Source: Megasphaera massiliensis
Lineage (GTDB): Bacteria; Bacillota; Negativicutes; Veillonellales; Megasphaeraceae
Assembly: GCF_000455225.1 (NCBI RefSeq)
Contig: NZ_HF954537.1
Span: 211,079 to 275,078 of the forward strand
DNA: 64,000 bases
Reading direction: 5' to 3'
A program made the position numbers and the translations under genes. The notes under the pieces are model-generated. The model searched no databases. It was not told the origin of the DNA and saw only the letters and a list, made by a program, of their open reading frames with translations. Positions within the stretch are counted from its first letter, which is position 1. Every line of letters starts with the position of its first letter. Below, piece after piece: positions 26,409-35,797 of the stretch.

Positions 26409-27749
26409 ATGAAAATGTATGATGTCATCGTAATTGGTTTCGGGAAAGCCGGTAAAACCTTAGCCGGCCAATTAGGCAAACAGGGCAAGAAAGTTGCCTT
26501 GATCGAAAAAGACAACGGCATGTATGGCGGTACCTGCATCAACGTCGGCTGCATTCCGTCCAAACGCCTCATTACCGAAGCGGCAACGGCTCCGACGTCT
26601 GATTTCGCCGCGAAAGCTGCGTATTATAAAAAAGCCGTCGAAGGCAAACGCGAATTGACGGGCGCCTTGAACAAGGCTAACTACAATAAACTGATCCAGG
26701 CCGGCGTCGAAGTCATCGACGGCATGGCATCCTTCGTCGATGCAACGCACGTCGAAGTCAAGACGAAAGACGGCGTCCTCCAGCTCGAAGGCAAGCAGTT
26801 CGTCATCAACACCGGCGCTACGTCGGTCATCCCGGGCATTCCCGGTGTCAAAGACAGCGACAAGGTTTACACTTCGGAATCGATGATGGATTTGGATGAA
26901 CTTCCGGAAAAACTGACCATCGTCGGCGGCGGCTACATCGGCTTGGAATTTGCAGCCATGTATGCCAACTTCGGCAGCAAGGTCACCGTCGTTCAGGATA
27001 TCGACGTCTTCCTGCCTCGTGAAGACAAGGATATTGCCGACAACATCCGCTCCGTCCTGGAAGCGAAAGGCATTGAAATCGTAACCGGTGCCAAGACGAC
27101 GAAAATCGAAGGGGCAACCCTTTACTACACCGTCGGCGATACGGATACGGTCTTAGAAGGCGACGCCATCTTGATGGCTACCGGCCGCCGTCCCAACACG
27201 GATGGCCTCGAAGCTCAGAAAGCCGGCATTGCCCTCTCGGACAGAGGCGCTGTCGTAACGGACGAACACCTGCGCACCAATGTTCCCAACATCTGGGCTG
27301 CCGGCGACGTCTGCGGCAATCTCCAGTTCACCTACATTTCCCTCGACGACAGCCGTATCATCATGTCTGACATGAGCGGCAAAGGCGACCGGACGACACA
27401 GAACCGCGGTGCCTTCTCGTACTCGGTCTTCATCGATCCGCCCTTCTCGCGGGTCGGCCTCAGCGAAAGCGAAGCCAAGGCCAAGAACATCGAATACCGT
27501 GTCATGAATCTGCCGGCTGCGGCCATTCCGAAGGCCAAAGTCCTGCGCAAACCGGAAGGCGTCCTCAAGGCCTTGGTCGGTGCCGACGATCAGATTCTCG
27601 GCGTTCAGCTCTTCTGCGCCGAATCCCATGAGATGATTAACCTCGTCAAGATGGCTATGGATAACAACTTGAAATACCAGGTCCTGCGCGACTTCATCTA
27701 CACCCATCCGACGATGTCGGAAAGCTTGAACGATCTGTTCGCTTTCTAA
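26409..27749 (+). CDS. rclA: RclA-like pyridine nucleotide-disulfide oxidoreductase
   Basis: 446 residues. The FAD site is unusual for the superfamily, GFGKAGKTLAGQLGKQGKKV, and strongly recalls E. coli RclA (YkgC), as do NGMYGGTCINVGCIPSKRL (redox disulfide), LTIVGGGYIGLEFAAMYANF, FTYISLDDSRII, and the C-terminal HPTMSESLNDLF. RclA protects against hypochlorous acid stress and reduces Cu(II) in E. coli. The same role here is an inference, though it would fit a gut bacterium facing host oxidants. AAGGAGG precedes the ATG. The upstream gap has a GC-rich hairpin (near 26330-26352) without a T run. Confidence 0.82.
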   Translation: MKMYDVIVIGFGKAGKTLAGQLGKQGKKVALIEKDNGMYGGTCINVGCIPSKRLITEAATAPTSDFAAKAAYYKKAVEGKRELTGALNKANYNKLIQAGVEVIDGMASFVDATHVEVKTKDGVLQLEGKQFVINTGATSVIPGIPGVKDSDKVYTSESMMDLDELPEKLTIVGGGYIGLEFAAMYANFGSKVTVVQDIDVFLPREDKDIADNIRSVLEAKGIEIVTGAKTTKIEGATLYYTVGDTDTVLEGDAILMATGRRPNTDGLEAQKAGIALSDRGAVVTDEHLRTNVPNIWAAGDVCGNLQFTYISLDDSRIIMSDMSGKGDRTTQNRGAFSYSVFIDPPFSRVGLSESEAKAKNIEYRVMNLPAAAIPKAKVLRKPEGVLKALVGADDQILGVQLFCAESHEMINLVKMAMDNNLKYQVLRDFIYTHPTMSESLNDLFAF

Positions 27750-27860
27750 ATTTGTAACATAACCACACTGTGACAGCGGCAGCCCCCGGACCCTCCGGAG
27801 ACGCCGAGCCGCTTTGCATATAAGGATACAGCCTGCGGCTTGCTGTCGGCGTTGGAATAA

Positions 27861-27905
27861 AAAGCTTCTCGGGTTCGCAGCAGCGGAGTTCGGGAAGCTT
27901 TTTTT
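27861..27905 (+). terminator. Rho-independent terminator before nudF
   Basis: A long stem, AAAGCTTCTCGGGTTC pairing with GAGTTCGGGAAGCTTT allowing G-U pairs, then seven T. It ends the reductase transcript about 110 bases after its stop codon. Confidence 0.85.
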
Positions 27906-27919
27906 GAAAGGATGATACT

Positions 27920-28480
27920 ATGAGTATTAGTAAGGAAACCCTCGTTTCCCGTAAAGAAATTATGAAAGGACGGGTGCTCCACGTAACGGTCGACACCGTA
28001 TCCATTGATGACGGTCAGGGTGGGGAAAAGAAGACGGCCACCCGTGAAGCCGTCTGGCATTTCGGCGCCTGCGCCATCCTGCCGTTGACCGATGACGGCA
28101 AGATTATCCTCGTCCGTCAGTACCGCTATGCAGCAGCTGTCGCTATGTTGGAAGTACCGGCCGGGAAAATCGAACACGACGGCGAATCGCCGGACTACTG
28201 CGCTGCCCGGGAACTCGAAGAAGAAGCGGGCGTAACGGCCAAAGAAATCCTGCCTATGGGCTATGTCTATACGTCGCCCGGTTTCTGCAACGAACGGATT
28301 TACCTCTATTTGGCCAGAGGTCTTGAAAAGGGCAAGCAGCACCTCGACGACGACGAATTCATGAACGTCGAATACTATACGCCCCAGGAAGTGGAAGCCC
28401 TCATCGATAAGAACGAAATCACCGATGCCAAGACCATTGCCGCTTTTGCCAAGGCTCGTAAATATCTGCCGGGATTATAG
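27920..28480 (+). CDS. nudF: Nudix hydrolase, ADP-ribose pyrophosphatase type
   Basis: 186 residues. The Nudix box runs from GKIEHDGE through RELEEEAGV; the first spacer has six residues instead of the usual five between Gly and Glu. Before it, ILVRQYRYAAAVAMLEVPAG is the ADP-ribose pyrophosphatase signature, and TSPGFCNERIYLYLA follows as in NudF. The enzyme cleaves ADP-ribose to AMP and ribose 5-phosphate. The next two genes (deoB, pdp) also generate or handle pentose phosphates, so the three may serve ribose salvage together; deoB begins 13 bases downstream. Confidence 0.9.
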   Translation: MSISKETLVSRKEIMKGRVLHVTVDTVSIDDGQGGEKKTATREAVWHFGACAILPLTDDGKIILVRQYRYAAAVAMLEVPAGKIEHDGESPDYCAARELEEEAGVTAKEILPMGYVYTSPGFCNERIYLYLARGLEKGKQHLDDDEFMNVEYYTPQEVEALIDKNEITDAKTIAAFAKARKYLPGL

Positions 28481-28493
28481 GAAGGGGGAGCAC

Positions 28494-29669
28494 ATGAAAT
28501 TCAATCGCATCATCGTCATCGTTACCGACAGCGTCGGCGCCGGCGGAGCCCCCGATGCCGAACGCTTCGGCGATAAAGGGGCCGATACCTACGGCCACAT
28601 CGACGCCAAGGTCCCCTTGAACCTGCCTAATCTGCGCCGCATGGGCCTCGGGAAGGTTGCCAACATTCATCATCATGAAGATACGGACGTCGTCGGCTCC
28701 TACGGCCTCATGGAAGAAATCTCCATGGGCAAGGATACGACCAGCGGCCACTGGGAATTTATGGGAAACCCCGTCGAAAATCCCTTCCCGACCTTTGAAC
28801 ACGCCTTTCCTCAGGATCTCCTCGACGCCTTTACGGAAAAGACGGGCTGCGGCTATATCGGCAATGAAATCGCTTCGGGAACGGAAATCATCAATCGCCT
28901 CGGCGCCGAACACTTCAAGACCGGTAAGCCCATCGTCTATACGTCGGCCGACAGCGTTTTCCAAATCGCTGCTCACAACGACGTCATTCCCTTAGAAGAA
29001 TTGTACCGCATCTGCGACATTACGCGCCGTGAAGTCTGCGTCGGCCCTTATGAAGTGGGCCGCATCATCGCTCGTCCTTTCGTAGGGGAACAGGGGAACT
29101 TTGTCCGTACCGGCGACCGCCGCGACTACAGCCGTCTGCCCAAGCGGAAGATGGTATTTTCCTACTTATCGGAAGCAGGCTACGCCGTCGTCGGTGTCGG
29201 TAAAATCGGCGACATCTACGCCCATATCGGTCTCACCGAGTCGTATCACACGGCCAATAACCACGAAGACATGGTGGTCCTGCGGGAACAATTAGCCGCC
29301 CATCGCAAGGATCAGGGCCTGCTCATGGCTAACTTCGTCGACTTCGACAGCATGTACGGCCACCGCCGCGACGTCAAAGGCTACGCCGAATGCTTGGAAA
29401 ACTTCGATAAAGACTTAGGTCCCCTCATGGAAGAAATTCAGGATGACGAACTCTTAGTAATCACGGCCGATCACGGCAACGACCCGACCTGGCACGGCAC
29501 GGATCATACCCGCGAACGGGTGCCGGTCCTGGTCTACAGCCCGGGCCTTAAGGATTCCGCCAATCTCGGCATTCGCAAGACCTATGCCGATTTGGGGATG
29601 ACCATTATGGATAATTTCGGCCTCACAGGCCTTCAATTCGGAACCAGCTTTTTAACAGAACTGAGGTGA
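28494..29669 (+). CDS. deoB: Phosphopentomutase
   Basis: 391 residues (typical ~394). It interconverts ribose or deoxyribose 1- and 5-phosphates, linking nucleoside phosphorolysis to the pentose pathway. Alkaline-phosphatase superfamily metal ligands are seen in VTDSVGAGGAPD near the N-terminus and ADHGNDPTWHGTDHTRE near the C-terminus. The phosphorylated Thr lies in MGKDTTSGHWEFMG. The start at 28494 follows GAAGGGGGAG, and longer in-frame versions overlap nudF. The stop overlaps the ribosome site of pdp, indicating tight coupling. Confidence 0.96.
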   Translation: MKFNRIIVIVTDSVGAGGAPDAERFGDKGADTYGHIDAKVPLNLPNLRRMGLGKVANIHHHEDTDVVGSYGLMEEISMGKDTTSGHWEFMGNPVENPFPTFEHAFPQDLLDAFTEKTGCGYIGNEIASGTEIINRLGAEHFKTGKPIVYTSADSVFQIAAHNDVIPLEELYRICDITRREVCVGPYEVGRIIARPFVGEQGNFVRTGDRRDYSRLPKRKMVFSYLSEAGYAVVGVGKIGDIYAHIGLTESYHTANNHEDMVVLREQLAAHRKDQGLLMANFVDFDSMYGHRRDVKGYAECLENFDKDLGPLMEEIQDDELLVITADHGNDPTWHGTDHTRERVPVLVYSPGLKDSANLGIRKTYADLGMTIMDNFGLTGLQFGTSFLTELR

Positions 29670-29673
29670 TCCT

Positions 29674-30978
29674 ATGTGGCCTATGGACTGCATCGCCCAT
29701 AAACGAGACGGCCAGGTATTAACGGCTGACGAAATCCGCCGCTTCATTGCCGACTACACGGCCGGCCGCATTGCCGACTACCAAGCGGCAGCTTGGCTGA
29801 TGGCCATTTATCTTCAAGGCATGACTGACGAAGAAACGACGGAATTGACCCTGGCTATGGCAAAATCCGGCGACATCGTCGACTTATCGTCCATTCCGGG
29901 AATCAAAGTCGATAAACACAGCACCGGCGGCATTGCCGATACGACGACCCTTATCGTCGCGCCTTTGGTGGCTGCCGCCGGCGTACCCGTCGCCAAGATG
30001 AGCGGCCGGGGATTGGGCTTTACGGGCGGTACGGCAGATAAACTGGAATCGATTCCCGGTTTTCACGTCGTTCTGCCGGAAGAAAAGTTTTTAGACCAAG
30101 TGCGCCGCGTCGGCATTTCCCTCATTACCCAGTCCGGTGAAATCGCAGCGGCTGATAAATTGCTATATGCCCTGCGCGATGCGACGGCAACCGTCGAAAG
30201 CATCCCCCTCATTGCCAGCTCCATCATGAGCAAGAAAATCGCCTCCGGCGCCGATGCCATTGTCCTCGACGTCAAATACGGCGACGGGGCTTTCATGAAG
30301 ACCAAAGAACGGGCCCAGGAACTGGCCAAGATCATGGTCAGCATCGGCCGCCTGGCCGGTCGTCCGACGCGGGCTGTCATTACGTCCATGTCAGCTCCCT
30401 TGGGGACGGCTATCGGAAATTCGCTTGAAGTTGACGAAGCCGTCGAAGCCTTGTCCGGGAAAGGGGGCCGGCGTCTCATGGAAGTCGTCGAAGCCCTGGG
30501 CGCTCAGATGCTCATCGTCGGCCAAAAGGCAGCCGATGAAGCACAGGGACGGGCCATGATCCGCGAATTGATTGCTTCCGGAAAGGGCCTGTCTAAGTTT
30601 AAAGAATGCATCAAGGCCCAAGGGGGCAGCACGTCGTGGATCGGCAAGCACCCGCTTACTAAGGCCGAACAGGTCTTTACGGCGGTCAGTACCGACGGCG
30701 GCTATATCACCCGCATCGACGGGAGGGCTCTCGGCGAAATCGCCATGGAAATGGGCGCCGGTCGGGCCCGAAAAGAAGACGCCATCGAGCCCATGGTCGG
30801 CATTCGCCTCTTTAAAGAACTCTACGATCCGATACGGCCCGGCGAAGCCTTATTCACCCTCTACGGAAAGAAAGGCGACGATATGATGGCCCTCGCTCAG
30901 CGTGCTGCCGACCATATCATCGTAACCGATGAACAGGCTGCCGTTCAGGAACCTGTCGTCAGTGACATCATCTTATAA
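29674..30978 (+). CDS. pdp: Pyrimidine-nucleoside phosphorylase
   Basis: 434 residues. It cleaves uridine, thymidine or deoxyuridine with phosphate to give the base and (deoxy)ribose 1-phosphate. The family signature SGRGLGFTGGTADKLE is intact, and the active-site KHSTGG and SSIMSKKIASGAD are present. The length matches the Firmicute Pdp type rather than the longer archaeal AMP phosphorylase. GAGGTGA precedes the ATG at 29674, four bases after the deoB stop. With deoB and nudF it makes a nucleoside/pentose salvage operon. Confidence 0.95.
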   Translation: MWPMDCIAHKRDGQVLTADEIRRFIADYTAGRIADYQAAAWLMAIYLQGMTDEETTELTLAMAKSGDIVDLSSIPGIKVDKHSTGGIADTTTLIVAPLVAAAGVPVAKMSGRGLGFTGGTADKLESIPGFHVVLPEEKFLDQVRRVGISLITQSGEIAAADKLLYALRDATATVESIPLIASSIMSKKIASGADAIVLDVKYGDGAFMKTKERAQELAKIMVSIGRLAGRPTRAVITSMSAPLGTAIGNSLEVDEAVEALSGKGGRRLMEVVEALGAQMLIVGQKAADEAQGRAMIRELIASGKGLSKFKECIKAQGGSTSWIGKHPLTKAEQVFTAVSTDGGYITRIDGRALGEIAMEMGAGRARKEDAIEPMVGIRLFKELYDPIRPGEALFTLYGKKGDDMMALAQRAADHIIVTDEQAAVQEPVVSDIIL

Positions 30979-31047
30979 AAGGCAGAGAAATGCCTTGTAC
31001 CGTTTTTGAAAGAAGCGGGCAAGGCCCTTTGCCAAGAAAGGAAACTC

Positions 31048-32430
31048 ATGAAAGAAACACGGCAAATCCCTGTGCAAAAGGGGAAAACCTATGAATTGTC
31101 CATTGCCGGCCTGGGAACGAGCGGTGAAGGCATTGGCCGCTATGAAGGTTTTACGGTCTTCGTGCCCTATGCCCTGCCCGGTGAAACGGTACGGGCTCGG
31201 GTGACGATGGTCAAGAAAACCTACGCTTCGGCGGCCTTAGAACAGATCCTGACGCCGTCGCCGGATCGGGAAAAGCCGCCCTGTCCGGTCTATGAACGCT
31301 GCGGCGGCTGTCAGCTTCAACACCTGAGCTATGAAGGCGAACTGAAAGAAAAACGCCAGCAGGTAAAAGATGCCATGGAACGCATCGGTCACCTGCAAGG
31401 CGTCGACGTCCTGCCTGTTCTCGGCGCTAAGACGCCGTGGAATTACCGCAATAAGATGCAGTTTCCCGTAGCCGCTGCCGGCAAGCGAAACGTCGCTATC
31501 GGCTGTTTTGCAGCCTCGACACATGAAGTCATCGACGTTGAAAACTGTGCCATTCAAAAAGAAGGCAATAACGTCATCGCCGCCGTCGTCCGCCAATGGA
31601 TGAAAGATTTCAAGATTCCGGCCTACGACGAAGACGCACGGACGGGCATCGTCCGCCACATCATGGGCCGCGTCGGCGTCCACACGGGAGAAGTCATGGT
31701 ATGCCTGGTAACGGCTTCCGACATGGTCCCGCACATGAAAGACCTCGTCCAATACCTGCGCCGTGACGTGCCGGGCCTTAAGAGCGTCGTCCAAAACGTC
31801 AACAAACGCCATACCAACGTCATCTTAGGAAATAAGACCAAGACCATTTACGGCAGCGGCACCATTCACGATTCCATCGGCTCTTTGACCTTCCATATCT
31901 CGGCCCAGTCCTTCTTCCAGGTCAATAGCGAACAGGCCCAGCGCCTCTACGAAACGGCCCTCGACTTTGCCGATTTGAAAGGCGGGGAAATCGTCGCCGA
32001 CGTCTACTGCGGCACGGGGACGATCACCCTGTTCTTAGCCCAGAAGGCCAAACAAGTCTACGGTATCGAAATCGTCGACTCTGCCATCCGTGATGCCGTC
32101 CGCAACGCCAAGGACAACAAAATCGGCAACGCCCAATTCATCCTGGGCGACGCCATCTATAAATTGCCCGAACTCATCCGTAACGGCGTCCGGCCCGACG
32201 TCATCGTCTTGGACCCGCCCCGCGCCGGCTGCGGCGAACCGGTCTTAAAAGCCATCGCCAACAGCAAACCAAAGCGCGTCGTCTACGTCTCGTGTAACCC
32301 GGCGACATTGGCTCGCGACCTGGCTTACCTAAACAATCACGGCTACCATACACAAAAAGTACAGCCCGTCGACATGTTCCCACGGACTCACCATGTTGAA
32401 GCCGTGGCGCTCATTACAAGGGAAAAGTAA
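31048..32430 (+). CDS. rlmD: 23S rRNA (uracil-5-)-methyltransferase, RlmD/RlmCD type
   Basis: 460 residues. An N-terminal TRAM domain (about 10-65) is followed by the [4Fe-4S] ligand set CPVYERCGGCQLQH. The SAM-binding core is ADVYCGTGTITLFLA, and the catalytic region has DPPRAGCGEPVL and VYVSCNPATLARDL, where the Cys is the nucleophile. It makes m5U in 23S rRNA; Firmicute enzymes may modify one or two sites. The start at 31048 is preferred because AAAGGAAA lies upstream; an in-frame TTG at 31006 has no ribosome site. It is probably the last gene of the nudF operon. Confidence 0.95.
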   Translation: MKETRQIPVQKGKTYELSIAGLGTSGEGIGRYEGFTVFVPYALPGETVRARVTMVKKTYASAALEQILTPSPDREKPPCPVYERCGGCQLQHLSYEGELKEKRQQVKDAMERIGHLQGVDVLPVLGAKTPWNYRNKMQFPVAAAGKRNVAIGCFAASTHEVIDVENCAIQKEGNNVIAAVVRQWMKDFKIPAYDEDARTGIVRHIMGRVGVHTGEVMVCLVTASDMVPHMKDLVQYLRRDVPGLKSVVQNVNKRHTNVILGNKTKTIYGSGTIHDSIGSLTFHISAQSFFQVNSEQAQRLYETALDFADLKGGEIVADVYCGTGTITLFLAQKAKQVYGIEIVDSAIRDAVRNAKDNKIGNAQFILGDAIYKLPELIRNGVRPDVIVLDPPRAGCGEPVLKAIANSKPKRVVYVSCNPATLARDLAYLNNHGYHTQKVQPVDMFPRTHHVEAVALITREK

Positions 32431-32619
32431 GGATCGAGTGATTGAGCCTCATTCGGAATTTGAAAAGGGGAGAGCATCAGAAAAAATGGGCTTTCATACG
32501 GTTGAATCCGTTGAAAACACCGAATGGAGTACAAAGGGAACTCCCGTCATGGAAGCCAAAATGGAAATGGATTTGTGAGTACATAAGCGGATACATCCCA
32601 GTTTTATGTCATGAAGCGA

Positions 32620-32663
32620 GGCTCTCAGTCACTATTGTGAAATAGATGATTGAGAGCCTTTTT
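32620..32663 (+). terminator. Rho-independent terminator after rlmD
   Basis: GGCTCTCAGTC pairs with GATTGAGAGCC, with an inner CTATT/AATAG stem, followed by five T. The ~190 bases between the rlmD stop and this hairpin hold no gene I can support. Confidence 0.85.
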
Positions 32664-32808
32664 ATATGCAAAATTTTATAAATTCTGCAAGGGGTTAATG
32701 TAACATGGTTGTGGGGAAATTTTAACGTAATCCTCTGGAAATTATCCCTCTCTGAGGTAGTGGATGAAGGCGAGCTGGCGACTTTGCATAAGTATTTAAG
32801 CCAAATAA

Positions 32809-32837
32809 TTGCCTCGCAGATAGTTTTTTAGTATAAT
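32809..32837 (+). promoter_or_regulatory. Promoter of the PQQ-type dehydrogenase gene
   Basis: TTGCCT, a 17-base spacer, TATAAT. A second TATAAT-like element occurs near 32870. The resulting leader is about 170 bases, AT-rich, with no clear structure. Confidence 0.6.
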
Positions 32838-33013
32838 CAGTAATATGATAACGGATTGATTATAATACTGAATTGCAAAATAATAACCATCCAGCAGTAT
32901 ATAATGTACCCGAAGATGTGAATTGGGGGCTGTTTGGAATGTAGATACCTCTGGTCGTATATAGCCGATTAGAGATACTAAGTATACAAATTTCATTTGA
33001 AAGGAGATTCGTT

Positions 33014-34420
33014 ATGAAAAAATTAGCAGCAGCAGTACTTTGCAGCCTTGCCATTACCGCGGCAGCAGGTTTTAATGTGGCTGAGGCAGCTCATGGAGAC
33101 AAGGTAAATATTGCCGAGCCCTTCAAGGCTACTGTCCTTGTCGATGGCCTTGGTTCTCCCTGGGAAGTCCTTTGGGGACCGGACGATTCGTTGTGGGTAA
33201 CAGAACGTCAGTCGAAATCGATTTCTAAGGTTGACCCGAAAACGGGTAAGCATACGGTGCTGTATACCTTCAAAAATGCCGTTGCAGCGCCGCCTCATCA
33301 GGGGGTTCTGGGGCTGGCATTAGATCCGCAGTTCCTGAAGGGTAATAACTACGTCTACACGGCCTATACCTATGAAGTCAATGGTGAAAAGCATGCCCGC
33401 ATTGTCCGCATGACCTATGATCCTAAGACCGAGACCCTCCGTGATGAAACGGCGATCCTCGACAATCTGCCGGCCAGCGTGGACCATAACTCCGGTCGTC
33501 TCCGTTTTGGACCGGACGGCAAACTGTACTATACCATCGGTGACCAAGGTTATAATCAGGGATCTCACGTAGACAAGGAAATCCAGGCGCAGATGCTTCC
33601 GACGGCAGCGCAGGTAGCCGCTAAAGATTACAGCCTCTATCCGGGCAAAGTGTTGCGCCTCAATAAAGACGGTTCCATTCCCGATGACAACCCCGTATTA
33701 AACGGTGTCCGCAGTCATGTATATGCCTATGGATTCCGCAATTCCCAAGGCCTCGCCTTTGTTGGCGATAAACTCTTTGCGACCGAGCATGGCCCGTCTA
33801 CGGATGATGAGCTGAACCTCATCGAAAAAGGCGGCAACTATGGCTGGCCTTATGTGGCAGGCTATCGGGATAATGAATCCTATGTCTATGCCAACTATTC
33901 CAAGGCTCCCAAAGAATTACAGGCAAAATTCGATCCCAACAACATCCCCGCAGGCGTTCCCACTCAGAAGGAAACAGACTTTGATGCTCCGAATCTCAAA
34001 GATCCGCTCAAATCCTTTAACGTCGTCCGCAATGGATATAATTTTGCCGATGACACCTATGCACCGCTTTACTATATAGGCTGGCCGACCATCGCGCCTT
34101 CCAGCGTGGCCTACTATCCGGACAACGGGAAAATTAAAGAATGGCGCAATTCCCTGCTCATTACGACCCTTAAGAGCGGCGCCATCTATCGGGTGAAACT
34201 CGACGGCAAGAAAGAACAGGTTCAGGGCGATGTAGAAAAAATGTTCAAGACCAATAACCGTTACCGCAATGTCCTCGTAAGTCCGGATACGACAAAGATC
34301 TACGTGGCCACGGATAACGGAGGCAATGCGATGGGTAAAGACGGCAAGCCCATTACCGAAATGGAAAATAAGGGAGCCATCATCGTCATCGAATACACGG
34401 GAGATAAGAAGGACAAATAA
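33014..34420 (+). CDS. Exported PQQ-dependent sugar dehydrogenase homolog (soluble GdhB type)
   Basis: 468 residues, with a signal peptide cleaved near VAEAAHG. The mature part matches Acinetobacter soluble glucose dehydrogenase over its length: SVDHNSGRLRFGPDG (catalytic Asp-His pair), YYTIGDQGYNQ, GKVLRLNKDGSIPDDNP, YGFRNSQGLAF (PQQ-contact Arg), GGNYGWPYVAGY, YIGWPTIAPSS (Trp over PQQ), TLKSGAIYR (Lys) and NNRYRNVLVSPD (two Arg). All cofactor and catalytic positions I can recall seem kept. In known enzymes it oxidises glucose in the periplasm with PQQ and Ca. No PQQ synthesis genes are nearby, so the cofactor would have to come from elsewhere. AAGGAGA precedes the ATG. Confidence 0.88.
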   Translation: MKKLAAAVLCSLAITAAAGFNVAEAAHGDKVNIAEPFKATVLVDGLGSPWEVLWGPDDSLWVTERQSKSISKVDPKTGKHTVLYTFKNAVAAPPHQGVLGLALDPQFLKGNNYVYTAYTYEVNGEKHARIVRMTYDPKTETLRDETAILDNLPASVDHNSGRLRFGPDGKLYYTIGDQGYNQGSHVDKEIQAQMLPTAAQVAAKDYSLYPGKVLRLNKDGSIPDDNPVLNGVRSHVYAYGFRNSQGLAFVGDKLFATEHGPSTDDELNLIEKGGNYGWPYVAGYRDNESYVYANYSKAPKELQAKFDPNNIPAGVPTQKETDFDAPNLKDPLKSFNVVRNGYNFADDTYAPLYYIGWPTIAPSSVAYYPDNGKIKEWRNSLLITTLKSGAIYRVKLDGKKEQVQGDVEKMFKTNNRYRNVLVSPDTTKIYVATDNGGNAMGKDGKPITEMENKGAIIVIEYTGDKKDK

Positions 34421-34496
34421 AGAGACGAACTCCCGGCAGGAATTTTATGTTTGGTCTCTCGTCAAAAATAAGGCATACATGAATCTATGAGAAAAT

Positions 34497-34528
34497 GGCT
34501 CATCGTCATAACGACGGTGGGCCTTTTT
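34497..34528 (+). terminator. Rho-independent terminator after the dehydrogenase gene
   Basis: GGCTCATCGTC pairs with GACGGTGGGCC around ATAAC, followed by five T. Confidence 0.85.
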
Positions 34529-34710
34529 CTGTATTGTTTTCTGATGGGAACTGTCACATATTTTTTGTAATGCCTGAATCTCGACGTACGTAACACCAGT
34601 CAAGAGATTTATCCACATCAAATCCGTAGTGGTGATTCATACCCCTGTACGATTCTTAACGATTCGGGTACAAGAAATATCAAAGCTTTGAAAAAGAGAG
34701 TGTATGAGAA

Positions 34711-34755
34711 AAGCCGGTACAGGCATCTGTCTAGGATGTTTTGTATCGGCTTTTT
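34711..34755 (+). terminator. Second terminator-like hairpin in the gene-poor region
   Basis: AGCCGGTAC/GTATCGGCT with a large loop and five T. No gene ends nearby, so it may close a short RNA or be a remnant. The preceding 180 bases contain nothing I can identify. Confidence 0.5.
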
Positions 34756-34925
34756 GTTGTATTCAGATCGATAAAGATGAACTTACTCAAGTCTTTCTGT
34801 TTTTTATATGGAAAGAATAAGGGCGTAATAAGGTGATTTGCCAATCGGATGCAATGCTCTTAAATGGCCTTATACTGCGATGTAAGGACGTTTTGTTGTT
34901 CTCTTTTTCGACGAGGTGTAACGCG

Positions 34926-35030
34926 TTACAGAAAGAGAAGATAAGAAGAGATAAGAAAAGAAGGGAGATAAGATATAGAAAAGACAAGATACAAGAAAAG
35001 ATATGAGACAAGATATGAGACAAGATGAAA
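34926..35030 (+). repeat. Purine-rich low-complexity tract
   Basis: About 100 bases of nearly pure A/G on this strand with irregular AGATAAGA and GATATGAGACAA repeats, the latter twice in tandem near 35000-35024. It lies in the 1.4-kb gene-poor stretch between the dehydrogenase and replisome-organizer genes. The opposite strand gives a short ORF of biased composition that I do not accept as a gene. Confidence 0.6.
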
Positions 35031-35190
35031 GGGCGATGAGAACGCATAAGGGAAACATGATATTTTTTTAATTTTATAAATTTTTGCACCCCTGATTTTG
35101 AGTCAGGCAGGGGAGAAAATCGGGTAAGATCTTTCCCTTATTTGATTTGATGAGGTTAGCTTATTTTTTGCCAAAAACGTATATTCAGGA

Positions 35191-35760
35191 TGGACGAATG
35201 TATTAATTTGCGAAGTTTTAAAAGTTCAGAAAAGTTTAAGTATTTGTACATTAAAAGTGTCTTTCGGAATGTATGGATAAAAAAATAGATATAATCGATG
35301 GAAATAAGAAAAAATACGAAAATAAAAATGAGAAAATGGTGACTTTTTGGAAAAAGTTTGAAAAAAACTTTAGACGATTGGCATTTTTTTTGTATTAGTA
35401 TAGTAGAGGGGTAATTTCAAATGGCCTGTCTAAGGTGATACAGGATGTGCCGGAAATGAAAGGGTACGATGACAGAAAACGAAAGTTTGGAACGGGGGAC
35501 GGTCTTGCCGGATTTTTTGGCTGAAACTGTGTGTGTAGAATGGACGAATGTATTAATTTGTAAATTTCTAAAAGTTCAGAAAACTTTAGGTGTTTCGTAG
35601 AAAACTCCTTATAGTCAAGAATAAATTCATGGGAAAACAATCTCTATTTTTGAAAATTCATGTATTTTCGAGAAAAGATAAAATGAAAATTGGCATTTTG
35701 GCGAAAAATTGTGCCGCATTTCGATTTATTTTTCTCTTATAAGAGTAGAGGGGTAATTTC
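35191..35760 (+). repeat. Imperfect direct repeat, two units about 350 bp apart
   Basis: TGGACGAATGTATTAATTTG occurs at 35191-35210 and exactly again at 35541-35560. AAAGTTCAGAAAA recurs at the same 350-base offset. ATTGGCATTTT occurs at 35377 and 35689, and GTAGAGGGGTAATTTC at 35403-35418 and 35745-35760. The blocks keep their order, so this is an old ~350 bp duplication with diverged AT-rich spacers. It ends 38 bases before a replication-initiation-like gene, so iteron, origin or duplicated-promoter roles are all possible. Confidence 0.75.
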
Positions 35761-35797
35761 GAAGGACAATCCCTAAAACGAAAATGAGGTGTTGGCA

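Noticed and set aside
34787-35089. A 100-codon minus-strand frame in the purine-rich tract
   Set aside because: Its Leu/Ser/Phe/Ile-rich translation comes from the low-complexity tract; no ribosome site and no conserved-looking sequence.
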